A DNA stretch of 64,000 bases. Origin: Myceligenerans salitolerans. GTDB taxonomy: Bacteria > Actinomycetota > Actinomycetes > Actinomycetales > Cellulomonadaceae. Under the pieces are notes generated by a model, which worked only from the letters and a program-made list of their open reading frames with translations, was not told the DNA's origin and searched no databases. The first letter of the stretch is position 1, and the number at the start of each line of letters is the position of its first letter. Shown one piece after another: positions 17,201-26,190 of this stretch. The stretch is taken from positions 1 through 64,000 of the forward strand of contig NZ_JAFMPK010000038.1 in the NCBI RefSeq assembly GCF_017349295.1. The letters are read 5' to 3'. Position numbers and translations under genes: made by a program.

Positions 17201-18031
17201 CGCGGCACGGGTGGTCGAGGGCCGCAGCTCGTCGTCCTCCCAGGTGCCCCAGGCCTCGAACTCCGTGTCGAAGACCGCCGTGAAGTGCACGGTGTAGTAG
17301 CTGCGCTGGAGGATGCCGTCACCGGTGAACGGGCCGCAGAAGTTGCCGCTCGTCACCGAGCCGGAGACGGTGCGGGTGGCCGGGTCGATCGTGACGTCGG
17401 CGGCGCCGGAGCCGACGAGCGAGTCGGACGTGCGCACCAGCATCGTCGCCGGGTCGCCGGCCGGGTACGTGAAACGTCCCGACCCCGCGCGCGTCGTGGC
17501 GGCGAGCGAGACGTCCACGCCGCTGTCGAGCGCGACGTCGTACCGCCCGGGCTCGGCGTGCTCGGCGTCGTGCGAGAACGTGGACTCGTACGGGCGCCGC
17601 GCGGCGTCCGCGGCGGGCGGGGCGACGTCGACCTCCCCCGCCACCGGGAAGAACGGCAGGTCACCCGAGATCCCGGCACAGCCGGCGCCGGAGACGTGGG
17701 TCAGGCCGAAACCGCGGATCGTGTCGCGGCCGTACTGGTAGCCGCTGGGTGAGGCCGTGCGCAGCGTGCCGCGGCCGGCGTTCTCCCCCTCGGTGGGGCC
17801 GTCGTAGAAGCTCTGGTCCGGACCCCACGCCAGCATGCCGAACGGCGCGACGGCGGCCGGGTGGGTGTTGTCGGCGTTCGCCGTACCGATGAACGGGTCG
17901 ACGTGGGCGGCGGGATCCACCACCCAGGGCGGGTCGCCGGGCACCGGGTCGGGCGCCGCCGCGGCGCCGGGCGCGAGAGCCAGGACGACGGCGAGTGCGG
18001 CGGCGGGCGGTACGACGGAGCGCAGGCGCAT
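14255..18031 (-). CDS. Secreted GH92 alpha-mannosidase with accessory modules
   Basis: This 1258-aa exoenzyme should release mannose from alpha-linked mannosides (GH92, calcium-dependent). The signal peptide is MRLRSVVPPAAALAVVLALA. The GH92 core runs from VDPFIGT to about residue 750 and carries hallmark motifs: HVSGAGCAG, NETLEMAAADYG, FVEGTAAQYVWMVQHN and GNDDLGQMSSWLVFAALGLYP. It is followed by a NEW3-like beta domain (near VPVTLRAGRDLALGSYDV), a carbohydrate-binding-like module with a CC pair, and a PKD-like domain (VDWGDGSAP). The ATG at 18031 is chosen because the signal peptide starts there. It is divergent from the metallophosphatase gene across about 245 bases. The organism probably degrades yeast mannan or glycoproteins. 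Confidence 0.93.
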   Translation of the reverse strand: MRLRSVVPPAAALAVVLALAPGAAAAPDPVPGDPPWVVDPAAHVDPFIGTANADNTHPAAVAPFGMLAWGPDQSFYDGPTEGENAGRGTLRTASPSGYQYGRDTIRGFGLTHVSGAGCAGISGDLPFFPVAGEVDVAPPAADAARRPYESTFSHDAEHAEPGRYDVALDSGVDVSLAATTRAGSGRFTYPAGDPATMLVRTSDSLVGSGAADVTIDPATRTVSGSVTSGNFCGPFTGDGILQRSYYTVHFTAVFDTEFEAWGTWEDDELRPSTTRAAGGTGYEGGLSGSGTPVAGFPPAGKGSGAYVSFADDGDGADVGVRVGISYVSAENAAENLAAEIPDGTAHDDVAAATRDDWNTELNRARVAGGTEDELTTYYSALYHALLHPNVTSDVNGEYTGFDLATHRVPDGQEAQYATFSGWDVYRSQIQLLTLLDPGRGSDVAASLLNQAEQNGGVWDRWTHNSGATHVMVGDPSAIAVAAIHAFGGTDFPVERAYESLFRAATVPTELDGSRRGWNVAVEGQRPSLDQFLEHGYYPEGCNAWGCPNETLEMAAADYGLATLAEALGRDADHAELMVRAQSWQNQFNPDATEDGGYFQGRTADGTWTGGFDPASSNGFVEGTAAQYVWMVQHNPAGLFDAMGGRDTAVRRLDGFFHAEDGSWRLTGPWDGNVHANMDNEPSIATPWLYNYAGEPARAQETVRETIKQLWLVSPDGVPNGPDGIPGNDDLGQMSSWLVFAALGLYPQNPSRADLVVAAPLFERAQIRRANGVTVTLSAPGADVDTPYVAGMRVDGEATTRTYLPASAITTDTSVEFDLSATPTDWGTGTDDAPPSDRAGEQPYLASLSSGRTSASPGGPTQTVTLGVRAASASAPEPVTYRIEAPDGLTPLDPSGPVEIGDDGTGEVPVTLRAGRDLALGSYDVTVRLEAGGDALRDQTLRVDVVEQVRTLARTGFEPGQPQAPFNEVFENGGFGEYCCGIGGVESKVQGGDASDGSQAVIYSARALEADAHASNVLLDVDEPVQGGETLSYTLRPQRDGGPFGDYVQNASSYAAVDLLFTDGTRLSDTGAVASNGAPIDALSQGAVLEPDTWNRVSVALPEETVGRTVDKVLLTLSTGDVFATPGAQDGYLRGWVDELSLTAPVPRLEVRPARVRPVRPGVPLEAVLARFEGGAGTGAADYEATVDWGDGSAPEQVVVRDRGDGYEVAGTHTYRAAGVYSVRVTVADADDVRAGVDVRVRVPGRPGGRPSPTTTGTL

Positions 18032-18277
18032 GGAACCCCCAGTGATCGGCGCGAGCGACCGTGCCCACGCGGCGGTGCGGGTGAAGCACGCCCTATGCAA
18101 CCGGACGGGTGACACCGCTGTCAACGGGTGGGTGCCACGGAGGTCGGTGTCACGGCGCCGGGAACTGCGTAGGCAGTTCGTCCCGCCGCGGCAAGCGGGG
18201 GTTCACCGCCTCGCCACCCCGTCCCGCCAGCATGGACACGCACGCGAAGCCCGATCCCGACACGATCTGGAGGAACG

Positions 18278-19576
18278 ATGCCGTCCCACGACGTGCCCAC
18301 CACCGCACCCGCCCGCGGGAACCGCACCACGAACCGACGCCGGACAGCCGCGGTGACGATGGCGGTCGCCGCCGCCGTCGCGCTGGGCGGACAGGCGGTG
18401 ACGGCCCAGGCCGCCGCCCCGCCCGACCGCGTCACCCTGAGTCCCACGGCCACGCCGTCCACCAGCCAGACCATCACCTGGCGCACCGCCACCGACGCCC
18501 CGTCGCTCGTGCAGCACGAGCTCGTCTCGGGCGGCGGTGCCGTCACCACCGAGGGCCGCACGACGGGCGCGGCCGGCGGCGGCATCTACCACCGCGCCAC
18601 GCTGGAGGGCCTGCAGCCCGGCACGGCATACCGCTACCGCGTCGGCGACGGCGCCACCTGGAGCTCCTGGACCGAGTTCACCACGGCGGGCACCGCCGGC
18701 GAGCCCTTCCGCTTCCTGTACTTCGGGGACGTGCAGAACGACATCACGGCGGGCGCGGCACCCGTCGTCCGGGCCGCGTACGACGCCGTCCCGGACGCCA
18801 AGGTGGCGGTGCACGCGGGCGACCTCATCAACGACGCCGACGACGACGGCCAGTGGGGCGAGTGGTTCGCCGCCCAGGGGTCGCGGTCGGCGTCGGTCAA
18901 CCACGTCGCGGCCATCGGGAACCACGAGTACGACTCGTGGGACGTGTCGGGGTTCTGGAACCTGCAGTTCCCCGGGACGGGCAACGGTCCCGGTGACGAC
19001 GACCTCGACGACACCGTCTGGTACACCGACTACCAGGGCGTGCGGTTCGTGGTGCTGAACAGCAACTACACGAACGCGCCCTGGTTCGACGTGCACGACT
19101 GGATGGAGGACCAGGAGGCCTGGCTGGAGGACGTGCTCGCGGACAACCCGAACCGGTGGACCGTCGTGGCCTTCCACCAGCCGGTGTTCGCGAACAGCTC
19201 GGGCCGCACGGGTCTGGTGGTGCGGGAGTACTGGCTCGACGTCTTCGAGGATCACGACGTCGACCTCGTGCTGCAGGGCCACGACCACTCCTACGGCCGC
19301 GGGAACCTGCGGGCGAACCACGTCGACGAGCACTCCCACACCGGCCCCGTCTACACGGTGGCGGTGACGGGCCCGAAGTTCTACGACCCGGTGACCACCG
19401 ACTGGCGGGCCGGCGGCGCCGAGGTGCGGGCACAGTACGGCGAGACGCAGACGTACCAGGTGGTGTCGGTGACGGACGACGAGCTCGCGTACGAGGCGCG
19501 CACGACCGACGGGACCGTCGTGGACGGGTTCACGGTGGACAAGTCCGACGGCACGAAGGTCGTCACCGACCACTGA
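18278..19576 (+). CDS. Secreted purple-acid-phosphatase-like metallophosphoesterase
   Basis: The 432-aa product has an N-terminal export signal with an RRR run before a hydrophobic stretch (possible Tat route), then an Fn3-like N-domain (SQTITWRTATD), then a calcineurin-like phosphoesterase domain. All metal-binding blocks are visible: GDVQND, GDLINDADD, GNHEY, AFHQPVF and GHDHSYGR. It should hydrolyse phosphate esters outside the cell. An AAGGAG-free but GGAGGA-containing leader (near 18270) supports ATG 18278. Its position opposite the GH92 gene suggests a shared scavenging role, but no common operator was identified. Confidence 0.9.
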   Translation: MPSHDVPTTAPARGNRTTNRRRTAAVTMAVAAAVALGGQAVTAQAAAPPDRVTLSPTATPSTSQTITWRTATDAPSLVQHELVSGGGAVTTEGRTTGAAGGGIYHRATLEGLQPGTAYRYRVGDGATWSSWTEFTTAGTAGEPFRFLYFGDVQNDITAGAAPVVRAAYDAVPDAKVAVHAGDLINDADDDGQWGEWFAAQGSRSASVNHVAAIGNHEYDSWDVSGFWNLQFPGTGNGPGDDDLDDTVWYTDYQGVRFVVLNSNYTNAPWFDVHDWMEDQEAWLEDVLADNPNRWTVVAFHQPVFANSSGRTGLVVREYWLDVFEDHDVDLVLQGHDHSYGRGNLRANHVDEHSHTGPVYTVAVTGPKFYDPVTTDWRAGGAEVRAQYGETQTYQVVSVTDDELAYEARTTDGTVVDGFTVDKSDGTKVVTDH

Positions 19577-19674
19577 CGACCGGAGCGTCGGGTCGCGGAG
19601 CGGCCCGAGCCCGCGTCGACTCGGACGGCGTCCGGCCCGGCCCGCCGGACGCCGTCCGGGGTCCTGCGCCTACG

Positions 19675-20280
19675 ATGGCAGCCATGAGGCCCGCATTCTC
19701 CACCGCGACCGGTGTCGAGCAGGCGCTGCGGGATGCCGCGGACCCGAGCGAGGAGGCGAAGATCCGCGGTCGCGTCGCCGAGGGCGAACCGGTCATCGGT
19801 GTGCGAATGGGCACGCTGTTCGACATCGCGAAGGGGGCGACCGGTCTGCCCGAGGCCGAACTCGGCACGCTGTTCGGGCACGAGGCGTACGAGCCGCGCC
19901 TGGTCGCGTTCTGCGTGCTCGACTTCCGCGCGCGGCGGAAGCTCGACGACGACGCCCGTGCCGGCCTCGCGCGTACCTATCTCGACCGGCACGACGCCAT
20001 CACCACCTGGGACATGGTCGACCGCGCGGCTCCGCGCGTCCTCGGGCTGCCCATCCTCGTCGGAGCCGTCGACGGCCGGGTCCTCGACGATCTCGCGCGC
20101 TCCGCGGATCCGCTCCGGCGCCGGTCGGCCATCACGGCGCCGCTCTGGTTCGCCCGGTACGGGTCCGACGCCGACGTCGAGCGCGGTCTCGCCATCGCCG
20201 AGACCCTCGACGGCGACACACATCCCCGCGTCCGATCGGCGGTGAAGATCTACCGGACGCACGCGGCGAGACGACGGTGA
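19675..20280 (+). CDS. AlkD-like DNA alkylation repair protein
   Basis: The 201-aa product is predicted to be all-helical, built from HEAT-like repeats, and carries the family segment TTWDMVDRAAPRVLG that corresponds to the NWDLVD-type motif of AlkD DNA glycosylases. AlkD removes bulky or positively charged alkyl-bases without flipping them. The start is uncertain between ATG 19675 and ATG 19684; neither has a strong ribosome-binding site. The protein is slightly shorter than typical AlkD (about 220-240 aa), so activity is inferred. Confidence 0.75.
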   Translation: MAAMRPAFSTATGVEQALRDAADPSEEAKIRGRVAEGEPVIGVRMGTLFDIAKGATGLPEAELGTLFGHEAYEPRLVAFCVLDFRARRKLDDDARAGLARTYLDRHDAITTWDMVDRAAPRVLGLPILVGAVDGRVLDDLARSADPLRRRSAITAPLWFARYGSDADVERGLAIAETLDGDTHPRVRSAVKIYRTHAARRR

Positions 20281-20353
20281 CGCCGGCCAACGCCCGTCGG
20301 GGTGGATGAGCCGGCGTACCGCGCACCCTGATCCGCTCGGGCGCGGGCCGGGT

Positions 20354-22126
20354 CTAGCTCGCCTGGGTGGCGTGCAGGGCCGCGTAGCGGCCGCCCCGGG
20401 CGAGCAGCGCGTCGTGCGACCCCTGCTCGACCACCCGGCCGTGTTCCAGCACGACGATGCGGTCGGCCTGCCGGACGGTCGACAGCCGATGCGCGACGAC
20501 GAGCGTCGTCCGCCCGTGCATGAGACGCCCCAGCGCCTCCCTGACCAGGTTCTCGGACTCGGTGTCCAGCGCGCTCGTCGCCTCGTCGAGCAGCAGGATC
20601 CGCGGGTCGCGCACGAGCGCGCGAGCGATGGCGATGCGCTGCCGCTGCCCGCCCGACAGGCGCGCGCCGCGCTCCCCGACGACGGTGTCCCACCCCTCCG
20701 GCAGGGCGTCGACGAAACCCAGGGCGTTGGCGTCCCGCAACGCGGCGCGGATCAGCTCGTCGGGAGCGTCCGGGATCCCGTAGGCGACGTTGTCCCGGAT
20801 CGTGCCCTCGAACAGGACCGACTCCTGCGGCACCACGGACAGGTGCCGTCGGACCGTGCGCAGGTCGAGTTCCTGCGCGTCGGCGCCGTCGACGAGCACC
20901 CGGCCCGCCGTCGGGCGGATGAAGCCGAGCACGAGGTTGAGCAGCGTCGACTTGCCCGACCCGGACGAGCCGACGAAGGCGACGGTCTCGCCCGCCGCCA
21001 CGGTGAGCGTCACGTCGTGCAGGGCGTCGCCGTCGGAACCGGGGTAACGGTGGTGCACATGGTCGAGCACCAGCTCGCCCACGACGGACTCGACCGTGCG
21101 ACGGCCCTCGTTCTCCTCCAGATCGGGCTCCTCGAGCACCTCCGCGATGGAACGCACGGACTCCATCCCGCGCGCCGTCACCGGGATGAGCATGAGCAGT
21201 TGCGTGAGCCCCTGGGTCAGAAGGGCGAAGTAGCTGGACAGCAGCACCACCTCACCCGCCGTGACCGGGAGGATGCCCGTCAGCGAGAACGTCGCGGCGA
21301 GCGCGAGACAGGTGACACCGAGCAGTTGCATGGTGACCCAGGACAGCGACGCGACACGCCCGTTCATCATGTCGAGGTGCAGCCCCGCACGGCGCACGTC
21401 GTCGGCGCCCGCGGCGACGCGCGTGACCGCGGTCCGCTCCAGCCCGTGCGCACGGGTGATCGGGATGAGCGAGGCCATCTCTCCGACGCGCGACGCGAAC
21501 CCCTCGATCTCCCGGCGGAACTGCTCGTTCCGGTCCCGGGAACGGCGCGCCGTGGCCCACCGCATGGCGAGTGCGAGCGGTACGGCGAGCAGGTAGACGG
21601 GCAGGAACTCGGGAACCTTGACGGCCGTCATGGTCACGGCGCCGGCGAGCACCATGAGGGACGAGAGCAGGGGATGCGCCACCTGCTGGAGCATGACCTC
21701 GATGTTCTCGACGTCGCGCACCACCTTGGTCTGCACGACCGACGAACTGGCGCGCGAGTGGTAGCCGATCGACAGGCTCTGGAGGCGCGCCGCGAGCGCG
21801 TTGCGGAGGTCCGCCCCGGTGTCGCGCACGACCGTCATGAAGTTGTGCGTGTAGACGAGGTGGTTGGGGAAGTTCTGCAGGAGCAGGACGGCGGCGACGG
21901 CGAACCAGACGAGCACCTCGCGCACCGGCCCGTCGGTGGCGACGATGTCGATGACGGCCGCGGTGACCACCGGCAGGAACCACATGGGGATCTCTTTGAG
22001 GGTGAACGCCGCGACGGCGATCGCCATGCGACCTGGTCTGCGGGCGAGGAGGCGCAGGACGGAGCGGGCAGGACGGGAGCTGTCGACCCGGACGTCGGTA
22101 AGCGCTTTCTCAGGCATGGGCTCCAT
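20354..22126 (-). CDS. ABC exporter half-transporter (permease-ATPase fusion)
   Basis: The 590-aa product has an N-terminal six-helix exporter domain and a C-terminal nucleotide-binding domain with Walker A GSSGSGKST, signature LSGGQRQR, Walker B ILLLDEATSALD and the H-loop VVAHRLSTV. Such half-transporters homodimerise and export lipids, drugs or peptides. The start may be ATG 22126 or ATG 22117; a GGAG lies only three bases before the latter. No peptidase domain or obvious substrate gene is adjacent. It converges with the AlkD-like gene. Confidence 0.9.
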   Translation of the reverse strand: MEPMPEKALTDVRVDSSRPARSVLRLLARRPGRMAIAVAAFTLKEIPMWFLPVVTAAVIDIVATDGPVREVLVWFAVAAVLLLQNFPNHLVYTHNFMTVVRDTGADLRNALAARLQSLSIGYHSRASSSVVQTKVVRDVENIEVMLQQVAHPLLSSLMVLAGAVTMTAVKVPEFLPVYLLAVPLALAMRWATARRSRDRNEQFRREIEGFASRVGEMASLIPITRAHGLERTAVTRVAAGADDVRRAGLHLDMMNGRVASLSWVTMQLLGVTCLALAATFSLTGILPVTAGEVVLLSSYFALLTQGLTQLLMLIPVTARGMESVRSIAEVLEEPDLEENEGRRTVESVVGELVLDHVHHRYPGSDGDALHDVTLTVAAGETVAFVGSSGSGKSTLLNLVLGFIRPTAGRVLVDGADAQELDLRTVRRHLSVVPQESVLFEGTIRDNVAYGIPDAPDELIRAALRDANALGFVDALPEGWDTVVGERGARLSGGQRQRIAIARALVRDPRILLLDEATSALDTESENLVREALGRLMHGRTTLVVAHRLSTVRQADRIVVLEHGRVVEQGSHDALLARGGRYAALHATQAS

Positions 22127-22307
22127 GCTATGCGCAGCGCCCGTCGTCGGCGTGCTCCGGCACGGGTGGCCGCCGGCAGACGCACGACACAGCACCGATG
22201 AGTTTCGCGTGGCCGCCCCGTCCATCCACACAGCGCGCCGCCTCGTGCGGCCGCGACGACCACACCATGATGACGACCGTCAGGTCACGATCCGAGGAGA
22301 GCCCCCC

Positions 22308-22880
22308 ATGAGCACCATCGTCGCCACCCACTTCGTCTCGCTCGACGGCAAGGTCGACCCCACCGGCGGCGACCCCGCGCTGCACGACACGGCGTGGACG
22401 TTCAAGACCGTCGACGCCGTCCCGGAAGCCTACGAGCTCAAGGGCCGCGAGCAGGAAGAGGCCGGCGCGCTCCTCCTCGGGCGCAGGAGCTACGAGAGCT
22501 TCGCGCCGGTCTGGCCGAGCATGGACGAGTTCCCGCGGTACAACACCCTGCCGAAGTACGTCGTCTCCACCACGCTCGGCGAGGACGACCTGGTCGACAA
22601 CTGGGGCGAGACCAGGATCCTGCGCTCGCTGGACGACGTCGCCCGGCTCAAGGAGTCCGGCGACGGGGAGATCCAGGTGCACGGCAGCGTCAGCCTGACC
22701 CGCGCGCTCGGGGACGCCGGCCTGATCGACGCCTACCACCTGCTGGTCTTCCCGGTGCTCCTGGGACAGGGCAAGCCGCTGTTCAGCGACGCCGACAAGC
22801 CGGCGCAGAAGCTGCGGCTCGTCGAGCACGAGGCCTACCGGAACGGAATCCAGAAGCAGATCTTCGAGGTCGAACGCTGA
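22308..22880 (+). CDS. RibD C-terminal/dihydrofolate reductase-like protein
   Basis: The 190-aa product belongs to the DHFR/RibD-C fold: it starts STIVATHFVSLDGKVD, carries GRRSYESFAPVWP, and has the NADPH-binding GSVSLTRAL and LLVFPVLLGQGKPLF blocks. These stand-alone actinobacterial proteins are presumed NADPH-dependent reductases of unknown substrate; a true folate or riboflavin role is not supported by context. GAGGAGA precedes the ATG. Confidence 0.88.
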   Translation: MSTIVATHFVSLDGKVDPTGGDPALHDTAWTFKTVDAVPEAYELKGREQEEAGALLLGRRSYESFAPVWPSMDEFPRYNTLPKYVVSTTLGEDDLVDNWGETRILRSLDDVARLKESGDGEIQVHGSVSLTRALGDAGLIDAYHLLVFPVLLGQGKPLFSDADKPAQKLRLVEHEAYRNGIQKQIFEVER

Positions 22881-22929
22881 CGTCGCGCGGCCCGGTCGTT
22901 CACCGTGCGGCGGTCACACGGTGCGGCGG

Positions 22930-24441
22930 TCACACGCGCGCCCCCGTCGTCCGCTCCCGCCGCCTCAGCCAGAGGCCGGCCACGAGCACCACCGCGATCG
23001 CCGCGTACGCGGCGGCCGCGAACGGACTCGTGACCAGATAGCTCAGATCGCCCTGACTGATCGCGAGCGAACGGCGCAACCGGTCCTCGGCCATCGGGCC
23101 GAGGATCATGCCCACCACCATCGGCGCGACCGGATAGCCGTACCGGCGCATCAGGAAACCGGCCAGGCCCACGAGCACCAGGAGCAGCACGTCCACCGGC
23201 GAGAAGTTCAGTGCGTACGAACCCAGCGCGCCGAAAAGCAGGATGCCCGCGTACAGGTGGTGCCGCGGGATCCGCAGCACCTTGACCCACATGCCCACCA
23301 GCGGCAGGTTGAGCACGAGCAGCATGACGTTGCCGATGTACAGGCTCGCCACCAGTGCCCACACCAGAGCGGACTCGTTCACGAGCAGCAACGGGCCGGG
23401 CTGGATCGCGTACGACTGGAACGCGACGAGGATGATCGCCGCGGTCGCCGTCGTCGGCAGGCCGAGCGTGAGCAGCGGTACGAGCACGCCCGACGCCGCG
23501 GCGTTGTTCGCCGCCTCCGGACCCGCGACACCCTCGATCGCGCCCCTGCCGAACTGCTTGCGCCGTTCCTTCCCCGCGAGCCGGCGCTCGGCGGCGTACG
23601 ACAGGAAGGTCGCGACGTCGGCCCCGCCGGCCGGGATGGTGCCCACGGGGAACCCGATCGCGGCGCCACGCAGCCACGGCTTCCAGGAGCGGCGCCAGTC
23701 GTCGCGCTTCATCCAGGCGCGCCGGCCCTTCTCGACGGGAATGACCTCGACCGGCCCGTGCCGCATCCGCGACCCCACGTACAGGGCCTCCCCGACGGCG
23801 AAGAGGCCGACGGCGACCACGACGACGTCGATCCCGTCCGCCAGGTTGGGCACGCCGAACGTGAACCGCTGCTGCCCTGTCAGGGTGTCCGTGCCGACCA
23901 GCCCCAGGAACAGGCCGAGCGACAGCGACGCGAGGCCGCGCGGCACGGAGCTGCCGAGCAGCGCACTGACGGTGACGAACGCGACCACCATGAGCGCGAA
24001 GTAGTCGGGCTCACCGAGCTGGACCGCCAGCCGCGCGACGAAGGGGGCCACGAACGTGAGCGCCACCGTGGCCAGCGACCCGGCGACGAACGAGCCGATC
24101 GCGGCCGTCGCGAGCGCCGCCGCCCCGCGCCCGGCGCGCGCCATCTTGTTGCCCTCGAGAGCGGTGACGATCGAGGCGGACTCTCCGGGCGTGTTGAGCA
24201 GGATGGACGTGGTGGAGCCGCCGTACATGCCGCCGTAGTAGATGCCGGCGAAGACGATGATCGCCGCCGTGGGCTCCATGCTGTAGGTCAGCGGGAGGAG
24301 CAGGGCGATGGTCATGGCCGGGCCGATGCCGGGCAGCACGCCGACGGCGGTCCCGACGAACACGCCGAACAGCGCGTACAGCAGGTAGACCGGATCCAGG
24401 ACGGTGGTGAAGCCGTCCATCAGGGCCTGGAAGTTATCCAC
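22930..24441 (-). CDS. tctA: Tripartite tricarboxylate transporter, large membrane subunit TctA
   Basis: This 503-aa, roughly 12-helix protein carries the TctA signatures [17 protein letters not shown] (near residue 35) and [20 protein letters not shown] (near 70). It forms the channel that uses the ion gradient to import a carboxylate delivered by TctC. It starts at a GTG that overlaps the 3' end of tctB by eight bases. The final gene of the operon, it ends within a small two-copy repeat next to the convergent reductase gene. Confidence 0.93.
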   Translation of the reverse strand: MDNFQALMDGFTTVLDPVYLLYALFGVFVGTAVGVLPGIGPAMTIALLLPLTYSMEPTAAIIVFAGIYYGGMYGGSTTSILLNTPGESASIVTALEGNKMARAGRGAAALATAAIGSFVAGSLATVALTFVAPFVARLAVQLGEPDYFALMVVAFVTVSALLGSSVPRGLASLSLGLFLGLVGTDTLTGQQRFTFGVPNLADGIDVVVVAVGLFAVGEALYVGSRMRHGPVEVIPVEKGRRAWMKRDDWRRSWKPWLRGAAIGFPVGTIPAGGADVATFLSYAAERRLAGKERRKQFGRGAIEGVAGPEAANNAAASGVLVPLLTLGLPTTATAAIILVAFQSYAIQPGPLLLVNESALVWALVASLYIGNVMLLVLNLPLVGMWVKVLRIPRHHLYAGILLFGALGSYALNFSPVDVLLLVLVGLAGFLMRRYGYPVAPMVVGMILGPMAEDRLRRSLAISQGDLSYLVTSPFAAAAYAAIAVVLVAGLWLRRRERTTGARV

Positions 24442-24997
24442 GGAGGAACGGCACCCCCTCCAGGAGCGGTCCGGCCGGGAGGGACAGTCCCAGCACGCCG
24501 CCGAAGACCACCTGGATGACCAGGCCGAGCACGAGCCCGATCAGGGCGGCCCGCCACCAGGGACGCGCGCCCAGGACGACGGCCGCGGCCGCGAACAGGA
24601 GCGCGGCGGCGAACGGCCAGCCGATCACGTTGATCGCGAACACGTGGACGACGAGGGCCGCGACGAGCAGGCCGACGGCGAGCCAGTCGGTGCGGACCTC
24701 CGGGTCGACGTCCTCGCCCTCCTCCTGCTGCCCGGCACGACCGCGCAGCACCAGTACGGCCAGCACCACGCCGATGCCGGCGAGCATGACGCCGACCAGG
24801 TAGGGGAACGCGCGAGGGCCGAGGGTGTTGGTCGAGCCGGGGACGACGATGCTCCCGGCCGTGGTCAGGACGTAGCCGCCCAGAGCGGTCACGACCGCGG
24901 CGAGCACGAGTTCGCCCCAGCGCCGCTCCGGCCGCGCGGCAGTGCGCGACTCATCCGTGGCGACGGGTGGCTCGGACGTTCCGGCGTCGCCCTTCAC
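24434..24997 (-). CDS. tctB: Tripartite tricarboxylate transporter, small subunit TctB
   Basis: The 187-aa product has four hydrophobic segments (for example [15 protein letters not shown] and [15 protein letters not shown]), as in TctB, and the conserved [11 protein letters not shown] near the first loop. It starts at GTG 24997, which overlaps the TGA of tctC (GTGA), and ends inside the start of tctA, so the three genes are translationally coupled. TctB stabilises the TctA channel. Confidence 0.9.
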   Translation of the reverse strand: MKGDAGTSEPPVATDESRTAARPERRWGELVLAAVVTALGGYVLTTAGSIVVPGSTNTLGPRAFPYLVGVMLAGIGVVLAVLVLRGRAGQQEEGEDVDPEVRTDWLAVGLLVAALVVHVFAINVIGWPFAAALLFAAAAVVLGARPWWRAALIGLVLGLVIQVVFGGVLGLSLPAGPLLEGVPFLRG

Positions 24998-25998
24998 CGC
25001 ACGAGCCCGATGTCGCGCAGCGTGGTCCGGACCTCCGCGATGTCGTCGGTGAGATAGGTGTCGAACTCGTCGCCGGCGAGGAACGCGTCGGCCCAGCCGT
25101 ATTCCTGGAGCGTGCTCGCCCAGGCGTCCGACTCCGCCAGGTCCGTGACCGCGGCGACCAGCGCCTCGCGGTCGGCGTCGTCGATGCCCCCGGGGGCCAC
25201 CACGCCGCGCCAGTTGGTGAGGACGACGTCGTACCCGGACTCCGTGAGGGTCGGCGTGTCCGGGAGGGCGGCGACGCGCTCCCCGCCGGACACGGCGAGC
25301 GCCTTCAGCTCGCCCGCCTCGACCTGTTCGGCGTACTCCGCGACGCCGGAGATGCCGGCGTCGACCTTGTTGCCGAGCAGCGCGGCGAGCGATTCGCCGC
25401 CGCCGGAGTAGGCGACGTAGTTGAGGTCGGCGGCGATGTCGTCCTCGCTCATGCCCGCGGACTTGAGCAGCATGCCGGCGAGGATGTGGTCCGCACCGCC
25501 GGCCGAACCGCCGGTGACGGTGACGTCCTTGCCGTTCTCCTCGATGTCTCGCACGAGGTCCTCGACGGTGTCGTACGGGGACTCCTTCGGCACGACGACG
25601 ACCTCCTGCTCCTCGGTGAGCCGGGCGATCGGCGTGGTGTCCTCGATGCGGGCCTGGGACTCGTTGGTCTCGACGGCGCCGACCATGACCAGGCCCATGA
25701 CGAGCAGTGTGTTCGGGTCGGTCGCGTTGGCGATGTTCGCCAGGCCCACGGTGCCGCCGGCGCCGTCGACGTTCGTCACGGTGGCCCGGCCGACCAGGCC
25801 CTCGGCCTGCAGGTCGGCCTGCAGGGCGCGGCCGGTCTGGTCCCAGCCGCCGCCGGGCGCGGCGGGAACCACGATGCTGAGCTCGTCGATGGCGGTGTCC
25901 CCGCCGCCGTCGGTGTTGGCGTCCAGGCTGCCGCAGCCCGCGAGCGCCAGTGCCAGGGCGATGCCCGCGGGGGCGGCCACGGTTCGGCTGATGCGCAT
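24994..25998 (-). CDS. tctC: Tripartite tricarboxylate transporter, solute-binding lipoprotein TctC
   Basis: This 334-aa Bug-family binding protein has a lipoprotein signal (LALALAGCGS) placing it on the outer face of the membrane. It has the typical VPAAPGGGWDQTGRALQ ligand loop and the second TNVDGAGGTVG loop that contact a carboxylate. AAGGAGGAG precedes the ATG. As first gene of tctCBA, it is divergent from the two-component sensor gene; the sensor and TctC probably recognise related C4 or C6 carboxylates. The actual substrate is unknown. Confidence 0.93.
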   Translation of the reverse strand: MRISRTVAAPAGIALALALAGCGSLDANTDGGGDTAIDELSIVVPAAPGGGWDQTGRALQADLQAEGLVGRATVTNVDGAGGTVGLANIANATDPNTLLVMGLVMVGAVETNESQARIEDTTPIARLTEEQEVVVVPKESPYDTVEDLVRDIEENGKDVTVTGGSAGGADHILAGMLLKSAGMSEDDIAADLNYVAYSGGGESLAALLGNKVDAGISGVAEYAEQVEAGELKALAVSGGERVAALPDTPTLTESGYDVVLTNWRGVVAPGGIDDADREALVAAVTDLAESDAWASTLQEYGWADAFLAGDEFDTYLTDDIAEVRTTLRDIGLVR

Positions 25999-26105
25999 GT
26001 CTCCTCCTTGAGCGGATGCGTGCTCGGCGCCGGCCACGTCGCCGGCGCTCGGTCCGCTTTCGGCGTGAGCGTAGGAAGGGGCGCCGGCCGGGTTCGCGTT
26101 CTGGT

Positions 26106-26130
26106 CGCAACGAACGTTGTGGTCGTTGCG
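26106..26130. promoter_or_regulatory. Dyad operator CGCAACGA-N9-TCGTTGCG
   Basis: A perfect eight-base inverted repeat (26106-26113 and 26123-26130) lies in the 190-base divergent region between tctC and the sensor kinase. Its position and symmetry make it the best candidate for binding by the adjacent CitB-type response regulator. It is unrelated in sequence to the other palindromes in the window. Confidence 0.65.
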
Positions 26131-26190
26131 GTCACGGCCCGGTACCGCTCCGGCCGGGAACCGGTGCACACTGACGTCGTGAGAAGGGCG

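Noticed and set aside
14201-17752. A long open frame on the plus strand opposite the GH92 gene
   Set aside because: The GH92 frame has full family motifs and a signal peptide; the antisense frame is compositionally biased without motifs.
20306-22201. A 631-codon plus-strand frame opposite the ABC exporter
   Set aside because: It lies antisense to a clear ABC exporter and is rich in Gly/Arg/His/Asp without motifs.
22905-22935. Two tandem 15-base copies (GTGCGGCGGTCACAC)
   Set aside because: They overlap the end of tctA and are too short and few to interpret.
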